64,000 nucleotides of DNA from Microvirga calopogonii (GTDB lineage: Bacteria; Pseudomonadota; Alphaproteobacteria; Rhizobiales; Beijerinckiaceae). Location of the stretch: assembly GCF_003347665.1 (NCBI RefSeq), contig NZ_QDGA01000022.1, positions 6,819-70,818 of the forward strand, written 5' to 3'. Positions 28,334-37,217 of this stretch are shown piece after piece. The notes under the pieces are model-generated. The model did no database searches and was not told the origin of the DNA. It worked only from the letters and a program-made list of their open reading frames with translations. The position numbers and the translations under genes were made by a program. How positions within the stretch are numbered: the first letter of the stretch is position 1; each line of letters opens with the position of its first letter.

Positions 28334-29101
28334 ATGAGCGTCACGGATATTCTCTCCATTCAACTCTACACCTTGCGATCCCTCGAGGATCTCGACCTGA
28401 TCCTTGATACGGTGGCCAGCGCCGGCTATCGCTACGTGGAAGCGGTCGGCTCGCATCTCGACAAGGCCGCGGAGGTCCGCGCGAAGCTCGATGCGCGCGG
28501 TCTGAAAGCTTCCTCAAGCCATGTCAGCATGGCGGCCCTGCGCGACAAGCCCGATGCCATCGTGGATGCCTGCAAGACGCTCGGTCTCACCCATCTCTAC
28601 ATGCCGGCGGTTCCACCCGAGCAGCGCGACATGGATGCCGACGGCTGGCGCTCGCTCGGCCGCGAACTGGGACAGATTGCGGAGCGCTTCCAGGGACAGG
28701 GAATTCGCCTCGGCTATCACAACCACCATTGGGAGCTGAAGCCGAAGGACGGAGCGAAGACGGCCCTCGAACTGATCTTCGAGGCTGCCGGTTCGAGCCC
28801 CCTCGACTGGCAGATCGACGTGGCCTGGCTGGTGCGCGGCAATGCGGATCCCAAGGAGTGGATCGACCGCTACCGCAGCAGGATCACGGCCGCCCACGTG
28901 AAGGATATCGCGCCCGCCGGGCAGAACGAGGATCAGGACGGCTGGGCCGATGTCGGCTCGGGCACCCTGAACTGGCGCGAGCTCTGGCGCGTGTGCCGCG
29001 ACGCCGGGGCCGAATGGATGGTCGTCGAACATGACAAGCCGGCAGACCCGGCCGCGACCGCCCGCAACAGCTTCGCCTTCCTGCGCACCATCGAGGATTA
29101 G
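28334..29101 (+). CDS. Sugar phosphate isomerase/epimerase family (TIM barrel)
   Basis: A protein of 255 residues of the xylose-isomerase-like / AP-endonuclease-2 fold. Visible family elements are IQLYTLRS at the first strand, GLKASSSHVSM, LGYHNHHWEL with probable metal-ligand residues, WQIDVAWLVRGN and AAHVKDIAP near the end. Members are isomerases, epimerases, or lyases acting on 3-keto-sugars. Directly before a Gfo/Idh/MocA gene and a ThuA gene (four bases to the next), it may act on the keto-sugar they produce; this is an inference. Confidence 0.85.
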   Translation: MSVTDILSIQLYTLRSLEDLDLILDTVASAGYRYVEAVGSHLDKAAEVRAKLDARGLKASSSHVSMAALRDKPDAIVDACKTLGLTHLYMPAVPPEQRDMDADGWRSLGRELGQIAERFQGQGIRLGYHNHHWELKPKDGAKTALELIFEAAGSSPLDWQIDVAWLVRGNADPKEWIDRYRSRITAAHVKDIAPAGQNEDQDGWADVGSGTLNWRELWRVCRDAGAEWMVVEHDKPADPAATARNSFAFLRTIED

Positions 29102-29105
29102 GATC

Positions 29106-30281
29106 ATGAACTCCCTCAACGTCGGCATCATCGGATGCGGCAACATCTCGGGCATCTATCTCCGGAACATCCCCGCCTATCGCGGCCTCACCCTGCGCGC
29201 CTGCGCCGACATGAAGCCGGAGGTCGCGCAGGCTCAGGCGAGCCGCCATGGCATCGAGGCCCTGACGGTCGATGAGCTTCTCGGCCGTCAGGACATCGAC
29301 CTCGTGGTCAATCTCACGGTACCGGCCGCCCATTTCGGCGTCTCGCTCGCGGCTCTCTCGGCCGGCAAGCACGTCTTCTCGGAAAAGCCCCTGGCGGTGG
29401 ACTTCGAGCAGGGCCGCAAGCTCGTGGACGAGGCGGAAGCGCGCGGCCTTCTTCTCGGCTGCGCCCCGGACACCTTCCTCGGCGCCGGTGGACGTCTCGC
29501 CCGTAATCTCGTTGACGAAGGCAAGATCGGTCGCATCCTGTCCGGAACGGCGTTCCTGATGTCGCACGGCATGGAGCACTGGCACCCGGATCCGGAATTC
29601 TTCTTCAAGCCCGGCGGCGGCCCGATCCTCGACATGGCGCCCTACTACCTGAGCGCCCTTGTCAACCTGATCGGCCCCGTCCAGCGCGTGTTCGCCATGT
29701 CGAGCATCGGTTTCCCCGAGCGCATCGTGACATCCGAGTCGCCACGCAAGGGCCATCGCATCCCCGTCGAAACACCGACGCATGTGATGTCGCTCCTCGA
29801 ATTCGCCTCCGGCGCGCAGGTCACCTTCTGCATGAGCTGGGACGTATGGAAGCACAGCCATCCGGCCATCGAGATCTACGGCGCGGAAGGCTCGCTGCGG
29901 GTGCCGGATCCTAACTTCTTCGGCGGTCAGGTGGAGATCACCGAGCGCGGCGGCGACTGGCGCGCCGTCGACTCGAGCGAGATGCCGCTGGGCTCTCCCA
30001 ACTGGCGCTCGCCGAACTGGGCTCCCGACGTTCCCGACAAGGCGAACTACCGCGCACTTGGCCTCGCCGACCTCGCAAGCGCCGCGCTGAACGGAACCCC
30101 GCACCGTTCCAGCGGCCGCCTGGGTCTGCATGTTCTGGAAGTGATGCACAGCATCCTCGAAGGAGCGGCGACCGGACAGCCTCGGGCGATCACGACGTCC
30201 CTCGAACGCCCGGCCGTGCTGGAGGATGCCGACGCGGCGCCTCTCTGGAAAGGCCCGCCCGAGACGGCCTCCGCCGCCTGA
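29106..30281 (+). CDS. Gfo/Idh/MocA family oxidoreductase (ThuB-like context)
   Basis: 391 residues from the ATG at 29106, four bases after the isomerase stop. The Rossmann start is NVGIIGCGNISGIYLRNIP; the catalytic motif SEKPLAVD lies near residue 95; the C-terminal domain has GGGPILDMAPYYLSALVNLIGPV, the pattern of inositol/sugar dehydrogenases of this family. It sits next to a ThuA-family gene, the arrangement of rhizobial thuA-thuB, where the pair oxidises imported disaccharides. It differs clearly from the oxidoreductase at 21763, so the locus has two different sugar dehydrogenases. Confidence 0.9.
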   Translation: MNSLNVGIIGCGNISGIYLRNIPAYRGLTLRACADMKPEVAQAQASRHGIEALTVDELLGRQDIDLVVNLTVPAAHFGVSLAALSAGKHVFSEKPLAVDFEQGRKLVDEAEARGLLLGCAPDTFLGAGGRLARNLVDEGKIGRILSGTAFLMSHGMEHWHPDPEFFFKPGGGPILDMAPYYLSALVNLIGPVQRVFAMSSIGFPERIVTSESPRKGHRIPVETPTHVMSLLEFASGAQVTFCMSWDVWKHSHPAIEIYGAEGSLRVPDPNFFGGQVEITERGGDWRAVDSSEMPLGSPNWRSPNWAPDVPDKANYRALGLADLASAALNGTPHRSSGRLGLHVLEVMHSILEGAATGQPRAITTSLERPAVLEDADAAPLWKGPPETASAA

Positions 30282-30316
30282 GACCGATCGAAGCGAGAGA
30301 GAAGAAGGTACGAACG

Positions 30317-30961
30317 ATGCGCGAAGCACTCATCGTGTGGGGCGGCTGGCACGGCCATGAGCCGGAGCAATGCGCCGCAATCGTGGCCGGGATGCTGCGG
30401 GACGAGGGTTTCCAGGTACACCTGGAGAACTCGACGCGCGCATTCGCCAGCCCTCAGCTCTCCACGATGAGCCTCATCGTGCCGATCTTCACCATGTCGA
30501 AGATCGAGAAGGAGGAAGTCTCCAATCTCTCCCGGGCCGTCCGCGAAGGCACCGGCCTCGCCGGTTTTCACGGCGGCATGGGCGATGCCTTCCGCGAGGC
30601 GGTCGAGTACCAGTTCATGTGCGGCGGCCAATGGGTGGCTCATCCGGGCAACATCATCGACTACCGGGTGAACGTCACGCGGCCCGACGATCCGGTGATG
30701 CAGGGCATCCGGGATTTCGACTATCATTCCGAACAGTACTACATGCACGTCGATCCCTCGAACGAGGTTCTCGCCACGACGACCTTCTCGGGCGAGCACG
30801 CTCCCTGGATCGAAGGCGTGGTCATGCCGGTCGTGTGGAAGCGCCGTCACGGCCAGGGCCGCGTGTTTTACAGCTCCCTCGGACATGTGGCGAAGGAGTT
30901 CGACGTGCCGGAAATGCGCACCATCCTCCAGCGCGGCATGGTGTGGGCGGCACGGGACTGA
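30317..30961 (+). CDS. ThuA-like (trehalose utilisation) protein
   Basis: A protein of 214 residues with the ThuA class I glutamine-amidotransferase-like fold: EALIVWGGWHGHEPEQ at the start, GTGLAGFHGGMGDAFRE in the middle and HGQGRVFYSSLGHVAKEFD near the end, all ThuA family hallmarks. In Sinorhizobium thuA with thuB is needed to use trehalose and related disaccharides via their 3-keto forms. Here it ends the operon. The imported sugar may be another disaccharide or glycoside. Confidence 0.88.
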   Translation: MREALIVWGGWHGHEPEQCAAIVAGMLRDEGFQVHLENSTRAFASPQLSTMSLIVPIFTMSKIEKEEVSNLSRAVREGTGLAGFHGGMGDAFREAVEYQFMCGGQWVAHPGNIIDYRVNVTRPDDPVMQGIRDFDYHSEQYYMHVDPSNEVLATTTFSGEHAPWIEGVVMPVVWKRRHGQGRVFYSSLGHVAKEFDVPEMRTILQRGMVWAARD

Positions 30962-30997
30962 GACGCAGCACCTCTTTCCGGTAAATATCGCACCCTT

Positions 30998-31104
30998 GTC
31001 ATTCCGGGTTCCGCTACGCGGCCACGGAATGACAGTGCCCAACCACGTCATGGCCGGGCCTGTCCCGGCCAAGCAATCCGGATCACCGGCGCAAGGCCGG
31101 TGAT
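30998..31104. repeat. Cluster of three intergenic palindromes (rhizobial type)
   Basis: Three hairpins in a row: GTCATTCCG/CGGAATGAC (30998-31033), GGCCGGG/CCCGGCC (31052-31070) and ATCACCGGC/GCCGGTGAT (31082-31104). The first and second are the familiar intergenic mosaic of alphaproteobacterial genomes. The block lies just after the ThuA gene and may terminate or stabilise the operon transcript. Confidence 0.8.
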
Positions 31105-31263
31105 GGCGTGGAGGGGACCTTCAAATGTTTTCCAGCGCACCCTCGACCGCGTATCGCCGCCGCTTCGCCGAAAGCGCGCTTAATGCTGGAACACGCAGCC
31201 TAACGCGCTTAAAGAAGACTTGAGTCATTTTCCCTCTCATTCAGCTTTCACGCGAGGATCATC

Positions 31264-32253
31264 ATGCGGATCATTGTCTATGGCGTCGGCGCAATTGGAG
31301 GGACCGTTGCCGCGGCCCTGACGCTCTCGGGCCGGGAGGTGATCGGCATCGCGCGCGGCGCCCACCTCAAGGCGATCCAGGATGACGGCCTACTTCTGCG
31401 CACGCCGGAGAAGACCGAGCGGACCAAGTTCTCCTGCGTGTCCGACCCGACGGAGATCGACTTCCGCCCGGACGACGCCATCCTGCTGACGATGAAGACC
31501 CAGGACACACTCGCCGCTCTCGAACGCCTGCGTGCTGCGGGCGTCGCCGGGCAGCCCATCTTCTGCGTTCAGAACGGCGTCACGAACGAGCGGCTGGCCC
31601 TTCGCCTGTTTCCCGAGGTGCATGGCGTGACGGTGATGATGCCGGCAGCGATCTCGGCGCCCGGCGAGGTCAGCGCGTTCTCCGTTCCGCGTCACGGCAT
31701 CTTCGACATCGGGCGCTATCCAGGCGGAAGCAACGGACACGACACGAAGCTTGCGGAAGCTCTGGAAGCGGCCAATGTCGCGGCCTTCGTGTCGCAGGAC
31801 GTGATGCAAAGCAAGTACGGCAAGCTGATTCTCAACCTGAGCAACATCCTGCAGGCTGCGCTCGGCATGGATGCCGATTACAAGCATCTGGAAAGCCTGC
31901 TTCGCGCCGAGGCCGAAGCCGCCTACAGGGCTGCCGGCATCCAGTGGCTCGATGTGGGCGCCGCCGATGCCCGCAGGGCGCAGCTCATGAAGCAGCAGCC
32001 GATTGCCGGGATCGACCGCCTGGGCAGCTCGACGACTCAGAGCCTCGCGCGCGGCGGCGGGTCCATCGAGACGGATTACCTCAACGGCGAGATCGCACTT
32101 CTCGGGCGCCTGCACGGTGTGCCGGTCCCGGCGAACACCTACTTCACGGAACTGGGGGCGCGCATGGCGCGGGAAGGGCTCAAGCCCGGAGCGGTCTCCG
32201 TCGCTGAAGCCGAGGCGCAGCTGTCGGCGCTTGGTGCGCTGCCGAAGCGCTGA
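31264..32253 (+). CDS. 2-dehydropantoate 2-reductase family (ApbA/PanE-like)
   Basis: A protein of 329 residues. The N-terminal NADPH site is GVGAIGGTVAAALTLSGREV (residues 7-26). The central segment VQNGVTNERLA matches the family's QNG motif, and the C-terminal helical domain carries SKYGKLILNLSN with the conserved lysine. It reduces a 2-keto acid such as ketopantoate, but this subfamily is often a paralogue with other substrates. It is followed by an aldo/keto reductase on the same strand 49 bp later. Confidence 0.85.
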   Translation: MRIIVYGVGAIGGTVAAALTLSGREVIGIARGAHLKAIQDDGLLLRTPEKTERTKFSCVSDPTEIDFRPDDAILLTMKTQDTLAALERLRAAGVAGQPIFCVQNGVTNERLALRLFPEVHGVTVMMPAAISAPGEVSAFSVPRHGIFDIGRYPGGSNGHDTKLAEALEAANVAAFVSQDVMQSKYGKLILNLSNILQAALGMDADYKHLESLLRAEAEAAYRAAGIQWLDVGAADARRAQLMKQQPIAGIDRLGSSTTQSLARGGGSIETDYLNGEIALLGRLHGVPVPANTYFTELGARMAREGLKPGAVSVAEAEAQLSALGALPKR

Positions 32254-32302
32254 TCGAGCGCCTCTATGCTTATCCGATGAATGCACACTGACGGAGATTC
32301 AC

Positions 32303-33322
32303 ATGGATTACCGCAACCTGGGTCGATCCGGCCTCAAGGTCTCACCGATCTGCCTCGGCACGATGATGTTCGGCGGACCGACTGACGAAGCTCTCTCCGC
32401 GCGCATCATCGCAAAGGCGCGTGAGGCGGGCGTGAACTTCATCGACACAGCCGACGTCTACAATGAGGGCATCTCCGAGGAGATCACGGGACGGGCCATC
32501 GCGCCTCACCGCTCCCATTGGGTGCTCGCCACGAAGGTCGCCAATCCAACCGGACAAGGCCCCAACGAGCGCGGTCTCTCGCGTCGGCACATCATGGAGG
32601 CCGCCGAGGCGAGCCTGAAGCGCCTCGGCACGGAGTGGATCGACATCTACTACATCCACAGGGAGGATTATTCGACGCCCCTCGCCGAGACGGTACGTGC
32701 CATGGGTGACCTCGTGCGCCAGGGCAAGATCCGGCATTTCGGCGTCTCGAACCATAAGGCTTGGCGCGTCGCCGAGATCTGCCGCCTCTGCGATGATCTC
32801 GGCATCGACCGGCCCGTGGTGAGTCAGCCCTATTACAACGCCATGAACCGGATGCCCGAGGTCGAGCATCTGCCCGCCTGCCAATACTACGGCCTCGGCG
32901 TCGTGCCCTACTCGCCCCTCGCGCGCGGCGTCCTCACCGGCAAGTACAGCCCTGACGCGCCGCCGCCGGAATCGAGCCGCGCCGGCCGTCAGGACAAGCG
33001 GATGATGCAGACCGAATGGCGGCCCGAGTCCCTCCAGATCGCGCAGGACATCAAGCGCCATGCGGAGGCTCGCGGCATCACGGCGGGCCAGTTCGCCGTG
33101 GGATGGGTTCTGAACAACCGCATCATCACGGCGGTGATCGCGGGCCCGCGCACGGAAGAGCAATGGGACGACTATCTGAAGGCCCTCGATTATCGCTTCA
33201 CGGCCGAGGACGAAGCCTTCGTCGACGGCCTCGTCCCGACGGGTCATCCCTCGACGCCCGGATACAACGATCCCGCCTACCCGGTCGAAGGGCGGGCTCC
33301 CTGGACGGCTCCGTCGGCCTGA
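32303..33322 (+). CDS. Aldo/keto reductase
   Basis: 339 residues from the ATG at 32303, after ACGGAG. The full catalytic set is visible: Asp48 (FIDTAD), Tyr53 (DVYNEG), Lys78 (LATKVAN) and His119 (YYIHRED). The N-terminal RNLGRSGLKVSPICLGTMMFGG and the NADPH-site region VIAGPRTEEQWDDYLKAL are typical of the YajO/voltage-gated K-channel beta-like AKR group. It probably reduces aldehydes or ketones with NADPH. It may be co-transcribed with the preceding reductase. Confidence 0.92.
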   Translation: MDYRNLGRSGLKVSPICLGTMMFGGPTDEALSARIIAKAREAGVNFIDTADVYNEGISEEITGRAIAPHRSHWVLATKVANPTGQGPNERGLSRRHIMEAAEASLKRLGTEWIDIYYIHREDYSTPLAETVRAMGDLVRQGKIRHFGVSNHKAWRVAEICRLCDDLGIDRPVVSQPYYNAMNRMPEVEHLPACQYYGLGVVPYSPLARGVLTGKYSPDAPPPESSRAGRQDKRMMQTEWRPESLQIAQDIKRHAEARGITAGQFAVGWVLNNRIITAVIAGPRTEEQWDDYLKALDYRFTAEDEAFVDGLVPTGHPSTPGYNDPAYPVEGRAPWTAPSA

Positions 33323-33363
33323 ACATCGCTCGGTCGCTCGGCCGTGCGCATTCCGACTGGAGG

Positions 33364-33386
33364 ATGCCTCGCCCTTGGCGGGGCAT
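33364..33386 (+). terminator. Hairpin after the aldo/keto reductase
   Basis: A 10-bp stem (ATGCCTCGCC with GGCGGGGCAT, one T-G wobble) and a three-base loop, followed by TCTTGCATTT, lies about 40 bp after the stop codon. Probably a terminator with a poor T-run. Confidence 0.6.
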
Positions 33387-33464
33387 TCTTGCATTTCGGC
33401 AACGATTGCCCTGCAATCAGGTCCATTGCATTGCATCGATGAAAAGATCAGGTTCTTGCCACAC

Positions 33465-33479
33465 GGACCATAGTGGTCC
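33465..33479. promoter_or_regulatory. Inverted repeat before doxX-like gene
   Basis: GGACCA-TAG-TGGTCC, a perfect 6-bp inverted repeat with a 3-bp centre, ends 13 bases before the ATG at 33493. It covers the region where a repressor of the DoxX gene could bind. No regulator gene is adjacent. Confidence 0.45.
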
Positions 33480-33492
33480 CGGAGACAATACC

Positions 33493-33930
33493 ATGATCGA
33501 CACCCGCCTTGCTCCCTATGGTGCTTTCGCCCTTCGTGCGGCTCTTGGCATCATGTTCATTGCCCATGCCTATCTGAAGATCGCCGTCTTCACCGTACCG
33601 GGCTTTGCCGGCTTTCTGGGACAGGTCGGCTTCCCGACCGCTCTCGCATGGCCGATCATCCTGGCCGAGCTGATCGGAGGCCTTGCCATCCTGCTGGGCT
33701 TCTACGGCCGCGCCGTGTCCGTCGTCCTCCTGCCGATCCTCCTGGGCGCCCTGCTCGTCCATGCCCCGAACGGCTGGGTCTTCAACGCTCCCAATGGAGG
33801 CTGGGAATATCCCGCCTTCCTGGCGCTCGCCGCAATCGCCCATGTCCTGATCGGCGATGGAGCATTCGCCGTGAAGCCCGCCACCCTCGGCCTCGGCTCC
33901 GCGGCTCCGCTTCGCCCCCGCGTCGGGTAA
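33493..33930 (+). CDS. DoxX family membrane protein
   Basis: 145 residues from the ATG at 33493. Four hydrophobic helices are visible: about 10-30 (GAFALRAALGIMFIAHAYLKI), 50-70, 74-92 and 108-126. The conserved early motif ALGIMFIAHAYLKI and PIILAELIGGLAILLGFYGR are characteristic of DoxX/SURF4 proteins. They are small inner-membrane proteins linked to redox or oxidative-stress functions; the exact role is not established. A second DoxX protein lies at 56175. Confidence 0.85.
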   Translation: MIDTRLAPYGAFALRAALGIMFIAHAYLKIAVFTVPGFAGFLGQVGFPTALAWPIILAELIGGLAILLGFYGRAVSVVLLPILLGALLVHAPNGWVFNAPNGGWEYPAFLALAAIAHVLIGDGAFAVKPATLGLGSAAPLRPRVG

Positions 33931-34012
33931 CTTTCGGACGAAATCCTTGAGCGGCCGGCAAAATCCCGCACGGCCGCTCATCGGTTTGATACATGCCCAA
34001 GGTCCAGCACCA

Positions 34013-34120
34013 TCAGTTCTTCGCGATGGTCAATTCGGCCTTCACCCAGTCATGGAAGGCCGACAGCGCCCGGCTCCGCGGCAGGGCTCTGGATGTGACG
34101 AACCAATAGCCGATGCCGGT
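34013..34120 (-). pseudogene. C-terminal remnant of a LysR-type regulator
   Basis: On the minus strand about 33 codons read IGYWFVTSRALPRSRALSAF and HDWVKAELTIAKN before a stop at 34013-34015. This is the usual end of GcvA-like LysR regulators (YW-V-R, then R-L--FRDWL-AE). An in-frame stop lies shortly upstream, and no DNA-binding domain is found nearby. It is thus a gene fragment; the rest was lost, probably by deletion. Confidence 0.65.
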
Positions 34121-34208
34121 AGTATGGCGATCTGGGAAGGGGCCATCAGTCTACGAATGGAGCCTGGCGGAATCGGGCAGCAGGCAAGCCATTGGATCGA
34201 GCTCCTTT

Positions 34209-34541
34209 TCACTGAGCGAGGCAGCCGAAACTCGCAAACGATCTCCCGTTCACTCGAGTGATGGAGCAGGAGGCAGACGATTCCGGTAGAACGATCGTCG
34301 TATTGTTCGCCGACGGCCCAAGCGGAGCAGCAAGCGGGATCGGATCGAAAGCGCTCCTAGGCACATAGGTCATACCGACGAGATAAACCGGGATTGGTCG
34401 ATTGGAGCCGCGCGGTGTCACTCTCAGAACAAGAGGACGGCTTTCCTCAACCCGACGGATGTTGGATTGAGCACCGGCATGCAGTGGAGCGATCACGGAT
34501 GCAAGAGCCGTAAGAATCCAGATTGGAAGCGTGTTTCGCAT
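34209..34541 (-). CDS. Small secreted protein of unknown function
   Basis: 110 residues from the ATG at 34541, with GGAGG about eight bases upstream. A clear Sec signal peptide (MRNTLPIWILTALASVIAPL, then HAGAQ) has cleavage after AGA. The mature part of about 85 residues has two cysteines near the end (SCSITRVNGRSFASFGC), possibly a periplasmic disulfide. Family not recognised. Confidence 0.6.
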   Translation of the reverse strand: MRNTLPIWILTALASVIAPLHAGAQSNIRRVEESRPLVLRVTPRGSNRPIPVYLVGMTYVPRSAFDPIPLAAPLGPSANNTTIVLPESSASCSITRVNGRSFASFGCLAQ

Positions 34542-34907
34542 GAGCCGCCCTCCCAATCATGGGCAGACTTTCAAAGGCGCCCCATGGAAGATGTTGCGCG
34601 CGTGGCGTCAGATCGTCAACTGTTCGTCAGGATAGTGACATCGGACTCAGATGCAGACCCCGGCGTTGCTCGACGGCCTATCCGACGCGAGGTCAAGCAC
34701 CAGGGCGTTTGGAAAAAGCTCTCGCAGTTACTGGATCGCCACGGCTTCCACGAGACCTGGTCATGTTTTTGAAGCTTTCCTACCGAAAGCTACACACTGA
34801 CCTGTCGCGAAATATCAAGCGATTGTCCGCATCGATCAAGCATACCGGCTTTCATGAGCCACAATGGCCCATCGTCCTGCTATGACCAGCACTGGAGGGC
34901 CTTTCCA
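34542..34907. other. Divergent intergenic region
   Basis: 366 bases between a minus-strand secreted protein and the DUF1254 gene. No gene or strong signal identified except the GGAGGG ribosome site at 34893-34898 of the downstream gene. Confidence 0.4.
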
Positions 34908-36770
34908 ATGACTCGAAGCAGTCTATCACGGATCACCGCAGCAGCCCTGATGGCAACCGCCCTCACCGCTCTGAGTGGATCTGCGGTATGGGCACAGGCT
35001 GTTGAAGCCGGCCCCGGCCTGTCCGCGGCCAGCCTCAAGGAGCAAGAGGCCTTCGCCATCGCCAGGGACGCTTACATCTACGGTTATCCACTGGTCACGA
35101 TGGAGATGACCCGCCGCGTTATCACGAACGTCGCCCAGCCCAGTGGAAGCCATGCTCCGATGGGCCAGGTCGTCAGCCTGCGCGAGTACCCAACTGCAAC
35201 CTACAGGGATGTTACCGCGCCGAATGCCGACACCCTGTATACCGCAGGCTTCGTGGATGTCGGCCAAGAGCCTTATGTGATCTCCTTGCCTGACATGAAC
35301 GGACGCTACTTCCTCTTCCCGATGCTCTCCGCCTGGACCAACGTCATTGCCGATCCCGGCAAGCGCACAACCGGCACCGGCCCCCAGTCCTACGCCATCA
35401 CAGGACCGAACTGGCGCGGCACGTTGCCGAACGGAGTTAAGGAAATCAAATCGCCGACCAGCATGGTCTGGATCCTCGGCCGGATCTATTCGACTGGCAC
35501 ACCGGAAGACTACAGGGCCGTCTGGGCGCTGCAGGATCAGATCAAGCTAGTCCCGCTCAGCGCCTATGGCAGGCCCTATACCCCACCCGCAGGAAAGGTG
35601 GACTCCGGGATCGACATGAAGACGTCGGTGCGCAAGCAGGTCAACCGCCTTGAGCCCGGCCCGTTCTTTAGCCTGCTGGCGCAGTTGATGAAGGACAATC
35701 CACCTCCTGCGGAGGATGCACCGATACTCGCCCGCATGGCGAAGATCGGCATCGTTCCCGGGCATGCATTCGACACCGACCAGCTCGATCCCGAAATTGC
35801 GAAGGGTGTCGAACGCGCCCACCGGGCAGGCTGGGAGGAAATCGCCGGAGGCGTCCGAGCCATCGGCGAGATCGAGAATGGCTGGATGGTCGCCACGACG
35901 CTCGGGCGTTACGGAATCGATTATCCCAAGCGCGCCACCGTCGCGGCCTTCGGGCTGGGCGCCAACCTGCCGCAGGACGCCGTCTATCCGGTCACCAGCG
36001 TGGACTCTTCGGGTCGCAAGCTCACAGGAACGGAGAAGTACGTCCTCCATTTCGACAAGGGACAGCTGCCTCCAGTCGAGGGCTTCTGGTCGTTGACCAT
36101 GTACGACTCGCAGTTCTTCTTCGTCGGCAATCCGCTCAACCGCTACACGCTGAGCGAGCGCAACAGACTTGCCCAGAATCCGGATGGGTCCATCGACCGC
36201 TACCTCCAGAATGAATCCCCTGGCGCGGGCAAGGAGGATAACTGGCTGCCGGCTCCCAAAGGCGACATGAACCTGATGCTGCGCCTTTACTGGCCTAAGG
36301 AGACCGCCCCGTCGATCCTGAACGGCACCTGGAAGCCTCCGAAGATCGAGCGTGCCGAGGAACGTTCGGCGGCGGATCAAACCAGAATGGTGCCGACGAG
36401 CGCCAGCATCCCGGCAACGACGGGCAGTGCCAGCACTGATCCTATCGCGGGCTCATCGACAATCGGTGTTGCCATCACGGACGTGCGGGTGCTCTACAGC
36501 GGCTTCAGCGTGAAGAACCAGATCCTCGGACGCGAGATATACAACGACAAAGGCGAGCGGATTGGTCATGTCGCAGACCTGATCGTCGCACCTGACAAGA
36601 CAGCCACCTACGCCATCGTCGGCACGGGCGGCTTCCTCAATCTCGGGGAGCACCTGACCGCGGTGCCCGTCAGCCAATTTACGTTCAAGGACGGCGACAT
36701 CGTGCTGCCGAATGCGACCAAGCGGTCGCTGGAGGCGATGCCCCGCTTCGTACGGGCGAGCAACGAGTAA
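34908..36770 (+). CDS. DUF1254/DUF1214 protein fused to a PRC-barrel domain
   Basis: 620 residues from the ATG at 34908; GGAGGG lies nine bases upstream. A signal peptide (to about residue 30, SAVWAQA) indicates export. Residues about 45-180 are DUF1254 (AYIYGYPLVTMEMTRR, TAPNADTLYTAGFVDV); about 350-485 are DUF1214 (YGIDYPKRATVAAFGLGANLPQDAVYP, FWSLTMYDSQFFFVGNPLNRYTLSER). A Ser/Thr-rich linker follows, then a C-terminal PRC-barrel-like domain at about 535-600 (ILGREIYNDKGERIGHVADLIVAPDKTATYAIVG). DUF1254-DUF1214 is a common pair of unknown function; the PRC barrel at the end is unusual. It probably acts in the periplasm. Confidence 0.85.
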   Translation: MTRSSLSRITAAALMATALTALSGSAVWAQAVEAGPGLSAASLKEQEAFAIARDAYIYGYPLVTMEMTRRVITNVAQPSGSHAPMGQVVSLREYPTATYRDVTAPNADTLYTAGFVDVGQEPYVISLPDMNGRYFLFPMLSAWTNVIADPGKRTTGTGPQSYAITGPNWRGTLPNGVKEIKSPTSMVWILGRIYSTGTPEDYRAVWALQDQIKLVPLSAYGRPYTPPAGKVDSGIDMKTSVRKQVNRLEPGPFFSLLAQLMKDNPPPAEDAPILARMAKIGIVPGHAFDTDQLDPEIAKGVERAHRAGWEEIAGGVRAIGEIENGWMVATTLGRYGIDYPKRATVAAFGLGANLPQDAVYPVTSVDSSGRKLTGTEKYVLHFDKGQLPPVEGFWSLTMYDSQFFFVGNPLNRYTLSERNRLAQNPDGSIDRYLQNESPGAGKEDNWLPAPKGDMNLMLRLYWPKETAPSILNGTWKPPKIERAEERSAADQTRMVPTSASIPATTGSASTDPIAGSSTIGVAITDVRVLYSGFSVKNQILGREIYNDKGERIGHVADLIVAPDKTATYAIVGTGGFLNLGEHLTAVPVSQFTFKDGDIVLPNATKRSLEAMPRFVRASNE

Positions 36771-36830
36771 ACACGGTGGGCGCTGTTTCCTGGCGCCCCG
36801 GTTGCCAACACGTGCAATGGAGAGATCATC

Positions 36831-37118
36831 ATGCCCCGTCTGACTTCAACTCTCGCGTTGATCTTTCTGTCGACAGGAGCTCTGGCTCAGGTCGGCCCGT
36901 CAACGACAGGCCGGCCCTGCTCAGCCGACCGCAATCTGGTGAGCTCGCGAGGTGCTATCGTTCTGAGTACGGGCCAATACACTTATGGACGCTTCGTCCG
37001 GGATGCCCGCTATTGCCAAGTCGACCAATATCCCCAACCTGCCTATGTGCCCAGCGATGACAATCCGCAATGCTTTGTCGGCTATCGCTGCGCCGACGGG
37101 CCTGACGACGATTTTTGA
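36831..37118 (+). CDS. Small secreted hypothetical protein
   Basis: 95 residues with a short signal peptide (MPRLTSTLALIFLSTGALAQ) and a GGAGAG site before the start. The mature part has four cysteines (PCSADR, YCQVDQ, QCFVGYRC), suggesting two disulfides in the periplasm. It follows the DUF1254-PRC gene by 60 bp and may be co-transcribed. Family not recognised. Confidence 0.65.
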   Translation: MPRLTSTLALIFLSTGALAQVGPSTTGRPCSADRNLVSSRGAIVLSTGQYTYGRFVRDARYCQVDQYPQPAYVPSDDNPQCFVGYRCADGPDDDF

Positions 37119-37217
37119 CGGCATGACCGGACCTTTCCACTGGAAGCTGGGAAAGGGCTATCTGCCCGGACGGTCGCTCCATAACGAATGGCGGATGCCA
37201 ATTCCATCGCTCATTCA

